From the NCBI GenBank assembly GCA_028692655.1, contig JAQUWY010000013.1, forward strand, positions 1 through 42,545: a DNA stretch of 42,545 bases, in the 5' to 3' direction. Made by a program: the position numbers and the translations under genes. Origin of the DNA: Candidatus Omnitrophota bacterium (GTDB lineage: Bacteria > Omnitrophota > Gorgyraeia > Duberdicusellales > 4484-171). Below the pieces are notes generated by a model that worked only from the letters and a program-made list of their open reading frames with translations, searched no databases and was not told the DNA's origin. Shown here in pieces: positions 34,078-41,421 of this stretch (the first letter of the stretch is position 1; every line of letters begins with the position of its first letter).

Positions 34078-36047
34078 ACGCCACCTCTCCCTATGTTAAA
34101 ACTTATTTCTCCCATAATTTCCGTTATTTCCCCTTCGTCAATACCTTGAGCCCAAACAGCCAAGGAATAATTAGAAAAAATCTTATAAGAAAACTTACTT
34201 GTATCTTTCCCGTAAAGCAGGACGCCTTTTCCGCTTTCCGATTTTATCTCACTATACTTTTCTTTATCCAGAAACGCTTTAAATGTGTCCGCAAATTCTT
34301 TAGCATCTTTGGGGCTGTCCCATTTTACGGCAAACACGACTATTTTACTCTTAGCCGATTCATTTTCACAAACAATAGCCGAATCATTCTCCCAGCCAAT
34401 ACTTCCTGCATGAGCATACTTACTGTCAAGGGCTTTACTTAAAAATAGGAAATTAACATACTCTCCCAGGCGTGTAGAGTAGCTTTTTTTCCATCCTTTA
34501 GGTAAAGATACCTGTAAAGTTTCTTTGCTTTTATCTGAAACCAAATCGCCCAAGTCGGCAGTAAGCCTCATAACATATTCTTGAGGATGCATAACTTCCT
34601 CAGAAGTCCTGGGATATTTCTTATACAAAGCGTCCAGCTTCTTCCAATCCCAATCATAACTCTGGAGGCAGAGTTGTATTAACCTGGCGCCATAACCATA
34701 AGCATTATAAAACAATTTATCCCTAATATAAGCATTTCCAATAACCCCTTTCTCCACCAAAGAAGTTATATCCTGCCAATCTCTCAGAGTTTCATCATCT
34801 TTACGCAGTAAATACTCCAGCTGAACATCAGAAGCCTCACCTTCAATCATACACCGTAAAGCCATGGAAGCGTCAAAATCGCCTTTCATTTTCTGCTTGA
34901 GATTTGAAAGATTAAGTTTTTTATCCTGGAAAGCATGGACAGCCTCATGAGCACAGACAATTTCGGCAAAAGAAGGCTGGATATCATCTCTTATGAAAAT
35001 AGCTTTTTCATCAGGAACATACATACCTAAAACTAAAGCCGCGTCTGTACTGTTAAAGATAATATCACGGTAATCAGCTTCTTCAGGAATAAGCCCCAGG
35101 CATTTCATAATCAGGCCTTCATTCTCTATATCCTCCTCACTATAATAGCGGGAAATTTCCTGAAGCATTAGCTCTCGCATACGGTTTGATTTAACAAATT
35201 CAACTTTAACGTCTTTTATATCCGAAGCCTTCCAGCCCCGGATATCGGCAACCTCGCTTATCACAGTGCTGATTTTATCCTTTAAAGCTGCTTTTTCCTC
35301 CTGTGCTTCTTTAATGATTTCTTCCGGAGCTTCAAGAGAAGCCAAAGAATCATAACCCGTATACCCAATTTCCTGAACCCAAACTTTACCGCCGACGTTG
35401 CCTTCTATTCTCTGTTTTACAGGCAAAAAATCTTCCTTGCTAATCCAGACAGTTGCTCCAAGCGCGCCTGCTAACCCCCAGGACTTAAACATACCTTTTT
35501 CGTATCTATAGCTAATCCGGTAGCAATCATGCCCATTTTTATTTTCTTCTCCTTCAAGCAATAACCCCTTAAGATCGACAGACTGAGCATTAATAAAAAG
35601 GAGGCTTTTCATAAAATCATATTTAAATTTTTCCCGGGTGCGCTTTTCTTCTATATCCAGAGCTTTGTTCTCCCAAACTTTATCTTCAGAATCCCAGCTG
35701 AAAGGCACCCCGTCTATACGATAAGACTGCACCCAAAAAGAAGAAGAAAAGTTTTCCTCAGCAGCCAAACCATAAAAAGAAAAACTTCCTCTGCCGACAA
35801 TCTTCTGGTCACTGTAATCCTGAAATATATTTTCAAACACCGCCTTGGCATGAAACCCTTCACCCTGCTGCCATTGTTCAGTTTTTACTGTCACTGCTTT
35901 TGTACCGTATAAAGCGGCTTGAGACTTTTGCAGAATCCTATAGGGAGAAATCTTTCCTTTATAGTATATGCTCTCGGCTGACAAATCCAAAGTGACACAA
36001 GCAAATGTCAGCAATAAAAATAACTTTGTGATATCTCTGGCTCTCAT
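34074..36047 (-). CDS. Secreted LolA-like and zinc-metalloprotease-like protein
   Basis: The 657-residue exported protein has a signal peptide (RARDITKLFLLLTFACVTLDLSA), then a beta-rich domain (about 30-235) resembling LolA/outer-membrane lipoprotein-sorting folds (YRISYRYEKG, GATVWISKEDFLPVKQRIEG). Residues about 250-480 hold a gluzincin-type site, CAHEAVHAFQDKKLNL near 364 followed by CMIEGEASDVQLEY near 402, matching predicted peptidases with HExxHALQD and EGEA motifs. A C-terminal beta domain finishes it. HEXXH plus a downstream Glu fits zinc binding. It lies between the GspC-like gene and the secretin gene, so it may mature or clear pilin or secretin proteins, or be a cargo. Confidence 0.75.
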   Translation of the reverse strand: MRARDITKLFLLLTFACVTLDLSAESIYYKGKISPYRILQKSQAALYGTKAVTVKTEQWQQGEGFHAKAVFENIFQDYSDQKIVGRGSFSFYGLAAEENFSSSFWVQSYRIDGVPFSWDSEDKVWENKALDIEEKRTREKFKYDFMKSLLFINAQSVDLKGLLLEGEENKNGHDCYRISYRYEKGMFKSWGLAGALGATVWISKEDFLPVKQRIEGNVGGKVWVQEIGYTGYDSLASLEAPEEIIKEAQEEKAALKDKISTVISEVADIRGWKASDIKDVKVEFVKSNRMRELMLQEISRYYSEEDIENEGLIMKCLGLIPEEADYRDIIFNSTDAALVLGMYVPDEKAIFIRDDIQPSFAEIVCAHEAVHAFQDKKLNLSNLKQKMKGDFDASMALRCMIEGEASDVQLEYLLRKDDETLRDWQDITSLVEKGVIGNAYIRDKLFYNAYGYGARLIQLCLQSYDWDWKKLDALYKKYPRTSEEVMHPQEYVMRLTADLGDLVSDKSKETLQVSLPKGWKKSYSTRLGEYVNFLFLSKALDSKYAHAGSIGWENDSAIVCENESAKSKIVVFAVKWDSPKDAKEFADTFKAFLDKEKYSEIKSESGKGVLLYGKDTSKFSYKIFSNYSLAVWAQGIDEGEITEIMGEISFNIGRGGV

Positions 36048-36050
36048 CTG

Positions 36051-36494
36051 TTAAAAATCACCCTCATTGGTATCAAAAAAACCTTTACCGCAACTTTCGC
36101 CGCTGCAAGGAACTGACTCTCGTGAAGAAGCTATTTTATCCAAAGAAACTACATATTCGTTTCCTAAAGTGTCCTGTAGTATTACTTCTTCGGTATCTAT
36201 CTGAATAACTTCCTTATTATCAATAACATCGCCTTTTCTGACGACCTTCCCATTTATAACAACAGCTGCCTGGCCTTGAGAATGCAAAATAGCAGTAACC
36301 TTAAGATAATCAATTTTGCCTCTGGCTTTCTCTTTTTTGAACCCTTGTTCTTCTCCCCAGCTAAGAAAGGGGCTGTCATAGCCTTTACCGGCAACACCGG
36401 TATCTCCCGTTTCAGAAAAACAAGTTAAAGAGTAGAAACCGGCAACTTCCAGAATAATAAAAAAAAATAAAAGTATTAAACACGTTTTTTTCAT
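36051..36494 (-). CDS. GspC/PilP/GspB-like periplasmic coupling protein
   Basis: The 147-residue protein has an N-terminal membrane segment (about 5-26) and a small periplasmic domain, LKVTAILHSQGQAAVVINGKVVRKGDVIDNKEVIQIDTEEVILQD, with the pattern of the HR/PilP domain (an INGKVV-type turn, then a strand ending in VxL). Such proteins contact the secretin N0 domain and connect it to the inner-membrane platform. The C-terminus has two Cys (VPCSGESCG). It sits two bases after the regulator gene and two bases before the metalloprotease gene, as expected for a co-translated operon. Confidence 0.75.
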   Translation of the reverse strand: MKKTCLILLFFFIILEVAGFYSLTCFSETGDTGVAGKGYDSPFLSWGEEQGFKKEKARGKIDYLKVTAILHSQGQAAVVINGKVVRKGDVIDNKEVIQIDTEEVILQDTLGNEYVVSLDKIASSRESVPCSGESCGKGFFDTNEGDF

Positions 36495-36495
36495 A

Positions 36496-36681
36496 CTAAC
36501 CTATACCAAGTATTTTCTTTAAGGCTTTCATATCCTTAACAGTATACTGCCGCCAATGGTTTATGGGATTGCGTTTAGGCTTGGGGAAGATATTCCGCGA
36601 CTCATATCGAATAATGGTCTGCTTCGATATCCCTAATTCTTTGGCAATCTCATCAACCGTAAAATAATTGTTTTTTGCCAT
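36496..36681 (-). CDS. Small BldC/MerR-like DNA-binding regulator
   Basis: The 61-residue protein is little more than a winged helix-turn-helix of the MerR/BldC or excisionase type: YFTVDEIAKELGISKQTIIRYESRNIFPKPKRNPINHWRQYTVKDMKALKKI. It lacks the effector domain of normal MerR proteins. AGAGGTAG precedes the ATG. It is the first gene of the pilus run and follows a region of 10-bp direct repeats, so it probably regulates its own operon. Small BldC-like proteins are known to bind arrays of direct repeats cooperatively. Confidence 0.88.
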   Translation of the reverse strand: MAKNNYFTVDEIAKELGISKQTIIRYESRNIFPKPKRNPINHWRQYTVKDMKALKKILGIG

Positions 36682-36710
36682 AAACTACCTCTTTTAGCTT
36701 CTTATCGTCC

Positions 36711-36770
36711 TTTTATGTATTTGATACCTTTTGATATACTTTAATACACTTAGATATAAGTTAGTGTACA
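36711..36770. promoter_or_regulatory. Ladder of 10-bp direct repeats, probable operator
   Basis: Consecutive 10-base blocks from 36721 read TTGATACCTT, TTGATATACT, TTAATACACT, TAGATATAAG and TTAGTGTACA; 36711-36720 is a weaker sixth copy. The period is one DNA helical turn, so a protein binding each block would line up on one DNA face. It lies 30-90 bases before the small BldC-like gene, covering the likely transcription start, as expected for autoregulation. Confidence 0.6.
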
Positions 36771-36792
36771 TCAGAGGCATTACCCTTGTCAA
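36769..36792 (-). promoter_or_regulatory. Possible promoter of the pilus operon (-35 region)
   Basis: The minus strand has a perfect TTGACA (36787-36792). A poor -10 candidate, TACACT, lies 18 bases further down and overlaps the last direct repeat. The weak -10 is compatible with control by an activator or repressor bound to the repeats. The remaining bases 36793-36911 show no gene. Confidence 0.35.
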
Positions 36793-36911
36793 TAATTATT
36801 TTTGGTTTTTTTTAAGAATTTTCAAGATATGGGGTATAGAAAAAGCAGGCCCAATATGTGGTAGAAAAGAATACCTGAAGGTAAAAAGCTGTTCTGTGAA
36901 TAAGCAGAGTT

Positions 36912-37325
36912 TCAGCCGCAAACTTTAATTAGGACTCTTTTAGGGCGGCAGCCGTCAAATTCTCCATAGAAAATCTGCTCCCACGGCCCAAGATCAAGGC
37001 TCCCAGCAGTAATAGCAACGAGCACCTCCCTTCCCATGATTGTGCGCATAAGATGAGCTTGTGCGTTATCTTCACCGGATAGGTTATGATGATAAGTCTC
37101 CAGCGGCCCCGGCACAAGCTTGGCTAACCAGGCTTTAAAATCATTTTTCAGGCCAGGCTCTTCATCATTAACAAATACAGATGCTGTTATATGCATAGCG
37201 TTTATGAGGCATATGCCGTCTTTTATCCCGCTTTTTTTCACAACACTGGAAATACGCTCAGTGATATTTATAAACTCTACTTTCTTCTTAGTAGAAAAAG
37301 TTAAATATTCAGTATATGTTTTCAT
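36912..37325 (-). CDS. yjbQ: YjbQ family protein (UPF0047)
   Basis: The 137-residue protein matches the small trimeric YjbQ/UPF0047 family, with [51 protein letters not shown] and [17 protein letters not shown], including the conserved His-rich metal site. Members have weak thiamine-phosphate synthase activity in E. coli; the real role is uncertain. It is not linked to the FAH gene, from which it is separated by a 100-base repeat-rich gap. Confidence 0.92.
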   Translation of the reverse strand: MKTYTEYLTFSTKKKVEFINITERISSVVKKSGIKDGICLINAMHITASVFVNDEEPGLKNDFKAWLAKLVPGPLETYHHNLSGEDNAQAHLMRTIMGREVLVAITAGSLDLGPWEQIFYGEFDGCRPKRVLIKVCG

Positions 37326-37346
37326 AGATTTTTTGACTATCGTCTT

Positions 37347-37430
37347 ACGTTTATCGGTTATGATTCCCGTTTCGTTATTCGGTTAAGCTTATCGTAACCG
37401 TAACTCCTCAACGATACGGGCTTTGTTACC
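37347..37430. repeat. Dispersed repeat between yjbQ and the FAH gene
   Basis: ACGTTTATCGGT (37347-37358) and ATACGGGCTTTGTTACC (37414-37430) both recur next to the S23 cassette, as ACCGATAAACGT (24854-24865) and ATACGGGCTTCATTACC (24834-24850, two differences). Between them are several CGTAACCGTAAC/GGTTACG-type short repeats. It is an intergenic repeat family member rather than a gene. Confidence 0.55.
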
Positions 37431-38193
37431 GTAACCTCGAAGCACAAACATAGTTCTCCAATGTACCGACTCCCTCTATCTTCACCTCGATAGTATCGCC
37501 AGGCCGCATTGGGCCCACTCCTGAAGGAGTTCCGGTAGATATAACATCTCCCGGCAATAATGTCATAATATTTGATATAAAAGAGATTATCTGCTGTAAA
37601 GAAAAAATAAAATTTTTTGTGGAAGAATTCTGCTTCAGTTTACCATTTAGGTAAAGCTGCACTTTAATATCCGAACAATCAATATCAGTCTCAACCCACG
37701 GGCCTAAAGGCGCAAACCCGTCAAACGATTTAGCTCTTGTCCATTGCCCATCACGCGTTTGTAAGTCCCTGGCAGTAATGTCATTTAAACAGGTATACCC
37801 CAAGATATACTTAAGGCTTTTAGCCTCACTTACATTTTTAGTTTTTCTTTTAATCACAACTGCCAGCTCAGCTTCGTAATCAAGCCTCTTAACTCCTTTT
37901 GGATAAACCACTCTGCCCCCGGGGTTGCTAAGCGCTGTGGCCGGTTTTAAAAAAATAACCGGCTCTTTTGGAATCTTCATGCTTAACTCTTTTGCATGAT
38001 CCCTGTAGTTAAGCCCCACCAGGACTATCTTACCGGGATTAGCCGGTGCAAGTAATTTACACTTCCTAAAATCTACGGTTTCACCAGAAAATTTTATGCC
38101 TTCGTAAGGGCATCCTTCCATGATTTTAATTCTTTCTCCCGCAACAGCACCCCAGGCTTGCCTATTTTTATATAAAAAATTCACTATTTTCAC
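37426..38193 (-). CDS. Fumarylacetoacetate hydrolase family protein
   Basis: The 255-residue protein has the FAH C-terminal fold with metal-binding residues in DYEAELAVV and the NDITARDLQ motif, GLNYRDHAKE near the start, DGFAPLGPWVE and LLPGDVISTGTPSGVG. Related enzymes hydrolyse or decarboxylate acylpyruvates such as oxaloacetate or homoprotocatechuate intermediates; the substrate cannot be decided here. It overlaps the aroA stop by four bases, so it is translated with it. Confidence 0.92.
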   Translation of the reverse strand: MKIVNFLYKNRQAWGAVAGERIKIMEGCPYEGIKFSGETVDFRKCKLLAPANPGKIVLVGLNYRDHAKELSMKIPKEPVIFLKPATALSNPGGRVVYPKGVKRLDYEAELAVVIKRKTKNVSEAKSLKYILGYTCLNDITARDLQTRDGQWTRAKSFDGFAPLGPWVETDIDCSDIKVQLYLNGKLKQNSSTKNFIFSLQQIISFISNIMTLLPGDVISTGTPSGVGPMRPGDTIEVKIEGVGTLENYVCASRLR

Positions 38194-39557
38194 TTCCTAC
38201 TCCTTAAAGATTTCAATAAAGAAATAAAATCAGGAAATGACTTTTTTATACAGGATATTTCATCAATAGAGCAATTACCCAAAACCGAACCCAGAACAAC
38301 TGCGCTCATCGCAGTCCTATGATCACCAAAACTTTTAAAAAGAATTTCCCTCTTACAGTTAAAGCCCCCTTTTATGCAAATAGAATTTTCCGGGGTTATT
38401 GAAACCTTAATACCGGCTTGACGTAAATTGTATAGAATAGCTGCCATGCGGTCAGTTTCTTTTACCTTAAGTTCGCTAACCCCCTCTATCAAGGTTTTAC
38501 CTTTGGCTGCTGCGGCTGCTACGCACAGTATAGGAATTTCATCTATCATCAAAGGTATTTCGTCAGAGGCAACAGTAACTCCTGAAAGGCTTGAGGCCTT
38601 TACTGTTAGATTGCCCCTGGGTTCCCTACCTTCTCCGGATTCCAAAATAACTTCTTTTATATCGGCTCCCATCCTTTTTAAAACATTTAATAACCCTAAC
38701 CGGGTAGGATTAAGATTAATATCCTTAAGCATGATTTCAGAATCCTTCAGTAACAAACCCAAAACAATAAAGAAAGCTGCAGAAGAAAAATCTGAAGGAA
38801 TAGATAGCTCCCCCGGCGACACTAGCTTAGAAGCCGGGTAACAAAAAATCTCCCTTGCTCCTGTCTCCTTCTTCCCTTTTGCCTTTACCGTTTCTTTTAC
38901 TTCCACCTTTGCCTTAAACAATTTCAACATTCTTTCAGTATGATCGCGGCAAGCACAAGGTTCGTTTATCATAGTGGGCCCGTCAGCATACAAAGCCGCC
39001 AGCATAACAGCTGATTTAACCTGCGCGCTGGCTACCGGCAATTCATATTCGATTCCCTCGAGTTTGCCTTTTGCCGGAAATATCGACAGCGGCGGATAGG
39101 CAGTATCAGCAGAATTTCGGCTGGAGTTTCTTGGGGCAGAACCGGTTATTCGCGCCCCCATTTTATTCAAAGGCTCTATTACTCTTGCCATAGGCCGCCG
39201 CCTCAGAGAGGTTGAACCGTCAAATATCGAGGTAAATTTCTGAGCTGACAACAAGCCGCTCAGAATTCTCATAGTAGTCCCAGACTCATTAGCGTAAAGT
39301 TCAACCGGTTTATTTAAAGCAAATTGCATCCCTTTTCCTTTAACTACCAGCGAGCCAAAATCACGGTAAACTTTAACTCCCAGTTTTTTAAGGCAGCTTA
39401 CTGTGGCGTCTGTATCACTGCAGTTAAGGAAATTCTTTATTTCAGTAATACCTTCACACACCGAAGCAAGAATTACCGCCCGATGGGATATGGACTTATC
39501 TGCCGGAATATTTACAGTTCCAACAGCATTTTTTAAAGCTTCTATTTTACAGCTCAT
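38190..39557 (-). CDS. aroA: 3-phosphoshikimate 1-carboxyvinyltransferase (EPSP synthase)
   Basis: The 455-residue enzyme makes EPSP from shikimate-3-phosphate and PEP in the aromatic amino acid pathway. Clear motifs are PADKSISHRAVILAS, NESGTTMRILSGLLSAQ, SLRRRPMARVIEPLNKMGA, YELPVASAQVKSAVM, PSDFSSAAFF, DEIPILCVAAAAAKG and ELKVKETDRM. It is about 25-30 residues longer than usual because of two extra segments, one after GARITG and one before the LSIPSDFSS block. Both fall between conserved motifs. Confidence 0.96.
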   Translation of the reverse strand: MSCKIEALKNAVGTVNIPADKSISHRAVILASVCEGITEIKNFLNCSDTDATVSCLKKLGVKVYRDFGSLVVKGKGMQFALNKPVELYANESGTTMRILSGLLSAQKFTSIFDGSTSLRRRPMARVIEPLNKMGARITGSAPRNSSRNSADTAYPPLSIFPAKGKLEGIEYELPVASAQVKSAVMLAALYADGPTMINEPCACRDHTERMLKLFKAKVEVKETVKAKGKKETGAREIFCYPASKLVSPGELSIPSDFSSAAFFIVLGLLLKDSEIMLKDINLNPTRLGLLNVLKRMGADIKEVILESGEGREPRGNLTVKASSLSGVTVASDEIPLMIDEIPILCVAAAAAKGKTLIEGVSELKVKETDRMAAILYNLRQAGIKVSITPENSICIKGGFNCKREILFKSFGDHRTAMSAVVLGSVLGNCSIDEISCIKKSFPDFISLLKSLRSRK

Positions 39558-39588
39558 AAATTATATATTAGCATAGTTTTTCCAAACC

Positions 39589-40479
39589 TCAAATGTGTTC
39601 TCTGATGAAAGCGTCAAACCTTTCCGGCACGGGAACGGAAAACTTAATCAGCTCTTTGTTGCGGGGGTGATAAAAGCTCAAAGTTTTAGCGTGAAGCAAG
39701 AGCTCTTTACTGTCATCCTTAACTCCATATTTTTTATCTCCGACAATGGGATAACCCATAAATTTAAGATGAACCCTAAGCTGGTGCATCCTTCCGGTAG
39801 CCGGCCGAAGAAGCAGGTAGGCGGCCCCTTCCATCCGGCGTAAAACCTCAACCTTAGTGTATGCTTTTTTTGAACTTAGAAAACTCACGCGCATTTTAAG
39901 CCGGTTCTTAGAATCTCGGCTCAAAGGTAAGTCTATATCAAACTTATCCTTTTCTATTTTACCCCAAACGCAGGCAACATACTCTTTTTTTACTTTCCGG
40001 CTCTTAAACTGCTCTATGAGGCTGTTATGGCTGTAATCATTTTTTGCCAAAACCATTACCCCGCTAGTTTCTTTGTCTAACCTATGGACAACCCCCGGGC
40101 GTAATGAGCCCCGGCAGCTGAGTTGTTTTTTTAAATAAATAAGGGCATTCACTAAGGTTTTATAATAATGCTCTTGAGGAGGGTGGACCACAAGCCCGGA
40201 AGGCTTAAACAATACTATGATATCTTCGTCTTCGTAAAGGATATTTATTTTTCTTTTGAACGGCTTAAGCTGGTTGTCTTCTTGTAGAAATGCAATTTCG
40301 ATTCGTTGCCCGGGCTTCAAAGAAAAACTAGGCTTTCGTTTTACACCATCAACCACAACTCCTTCACCGGAAATAATCGCGTTAATTTTCGACCTGGAAA
40401 TATTCTCCAGATTTTTGGCCAGAAATTTATCCAACCGCATACCTTGAGAATCTGTGGAAACAATTAGCTCTTTTTTCAT
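39589..40479 (-). CDS. RluA family (RluD-like) rRNA pseudouridine synthase
   Basis: The 296-residue enzyme has an N-terminal S4 RNA-binding domain (about 12-60, RLDKFLAKNLENISRSKINAII) and a catalytic domain with GVVHRLDKETSGVMVLAK (the catalytic Asp is in HRLDKxTSG) and the GRMHQLRVHL motif. It most resembles RluD, which modifies helix 69 of 23S rRNA, but RluC-type specificity is not excluded. Location after lspA matches the common lspA-rluD pairing. Confidence 0.93.
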   Translation of the reverse strand: MKKELIVSTDSQGMRLDKFLAKNLENISRSKINAIISGEGVVVDGVKRKPSFSLKPGQRIEIAFLQEDNQLKPFKRKINILYEDEDIIVLFKPSGLVVHPPQEHYYKTLVNALIYLKKQLSCRGSLRPGVVHRLDKETSGVMVLAKNDYSHNSLIEQFKSRKVKKEYVACVWGKIEKDKFDIDLPLSRDSKNRLKMRVSFLSSKKAYTKVEVLRRMEGAAYLLLRPATGRMHQLRVHLKFMGYPIVGDKKYGVKDDSKELLLHAKTLSFYHPRNKELIKFSVPVPERFDAFIREHI

Positions 40480-40552
40480 TATGTTTACCTCTCAATAATG
40501 CCGCTAAGGTAATTTTTTTACAATGGTAGCTTCGGATAAAACATGAGCTTAG

Positions 40553-41005
40553 TTACTGGGAGGAGCCGGCTGGAGGTTTTTTAAAAGAATATATAAAAAG
40601 TAGAATCGCACCACAAGTGATACAGGTATCGGACAAATTAAAAACCGGCCATACCCTGAAATCAATATAATCAACCACAAATCCTAAAAAAACCCTGTCG
40701 TAAAGATTAGAAAGCGCACCGCCCAATATCAAGCCGCAAGAAACGGAGGTAACTAAACTGCGCCTTATCTCTTTTTTAACCATAAACATAAAAAGAACGA
40801 CAAAAACTATTCCAACATAAATCAACAAGTTGTTTCTTCCGTTGAGTATCCCGAAAGCCGCCCCTTTATTAAAAACTACGGTAATATGAAATATTTTATT
40901 GATAACAGGAAAGGATTGATATGCAAAGTTACTGCACAGGTAACTCTTGATAAAAAAATCAGCTAGAAATACGCTTAGAGCAATAAGCCATACTACCCCA
41001 TACAC
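40553..41005 (-). CDS. lspA: Lipoprotein signal peptidase (signal peptidase II)
   Basis: The aspartic protease cleaves signal peptides of prolipoproteins in the inner membrane. It has four membrane segments, the catalytic Asp residues in NLYDRV and FNLSDT, and VFNKGAAFG in the first loop. I place the start at GTG 41005 (150 aa): it overlaps the stop of the DksA-like gene as TAGTG and has GAGGA upstream, while the ORF-track version adds 12 Ala/Gly-rich residues. The usual GN before LxDR is SN here. Confidence 0.94.
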   Translation of the reverse strand: MYGVVWLIALSVFLADFFIKSYLCSNFAYQSFPVINKIFHITVVFNKGAAFGILNGRNNLLIYVGIVFVVLFMFMVKKEIRRSLVTSVSCGLILGGALSNLYDRVFLGFVVDYIDFRVWPVFNLSDTCITCGAILLFIYSFKKPPAGSSQ

Positions 41006-41421
41006 TATTGCCGATCCTCTTGCTCCCGCTGCTCCTGGCACTTTTTAGTATATTTAGCATAAGGAATAGCATTAAGGCGGGTTTTAGCAATAGGCTTGCC
41101 TGACATTTGACAGATTCCGTATGTACCGTCTTCAATTCTTTTTAAAGCCTCATCTATCTCCATAATCGTCTTGCGTTCATTAGAAACAAGGCCAAGGTTA
41201 AAATCTCGCTCGTAATTATCAGTAGCGACATCAGCCATGTGAAGGCCATAGCCGGAAAAATCCCCTGAAACGTCTTTCTGGGTCTTCATAAGAGTATCTT
41301 CGGATATGTCTTTCATCTGGCGCATAATATCATCTTTTAAATCAAGTAATTTTTCCTTATAGGCCTCAAGTTCCTTTTTTACAAACCGCCTTTTAACCTG
41401 TTTTTTAGAAGTTTTTTTCAT
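41005..41421 (-). CDS. DksA/TraR family protein with incomplete zinc site
   Basis: The start is set at ATG 41421 (138 aa) because AAAGGAGG precedes it and it overlaps the ileS stop by four bases (ATGA). The coiled-coil part (KKELEAYKEKLLDLKDDIMRQMKDI) is followed by the DksA-type C-terminus, RIEDGTYGICQMSGKPIAKTRLNAIPYAKYTKKCQEQ. The usual C-x2-C ... C-x2-C zinc finger keeps only one Cys of each pair (second position Ser, first of the last pair Thr). It is therefore probably a zinc-independent fold. DksA-type proteins bind RNA polymerase and adjust transcription with ppGpp, but this family has other uses. Confidence 0.9.
   Translation of the reverse strand: MKKTSKKQVKRRFVKKELEAYKEKLLDLKDDIMRQMKDISEDTLMKTQKDVSGDFSGYGLHMADVATDNYERDFNLGLVSNERKTIMEIDEALKRIEDGTYGICQMSGKPIAKTRLNAIPYAKYTKKCQEQREQEDRQ

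Noticed and set aside
36721-36770. A CRISPR array
   Set aside because: The 10-bp repeats have no spacers and no cas genes are nearby; an operator fits better.
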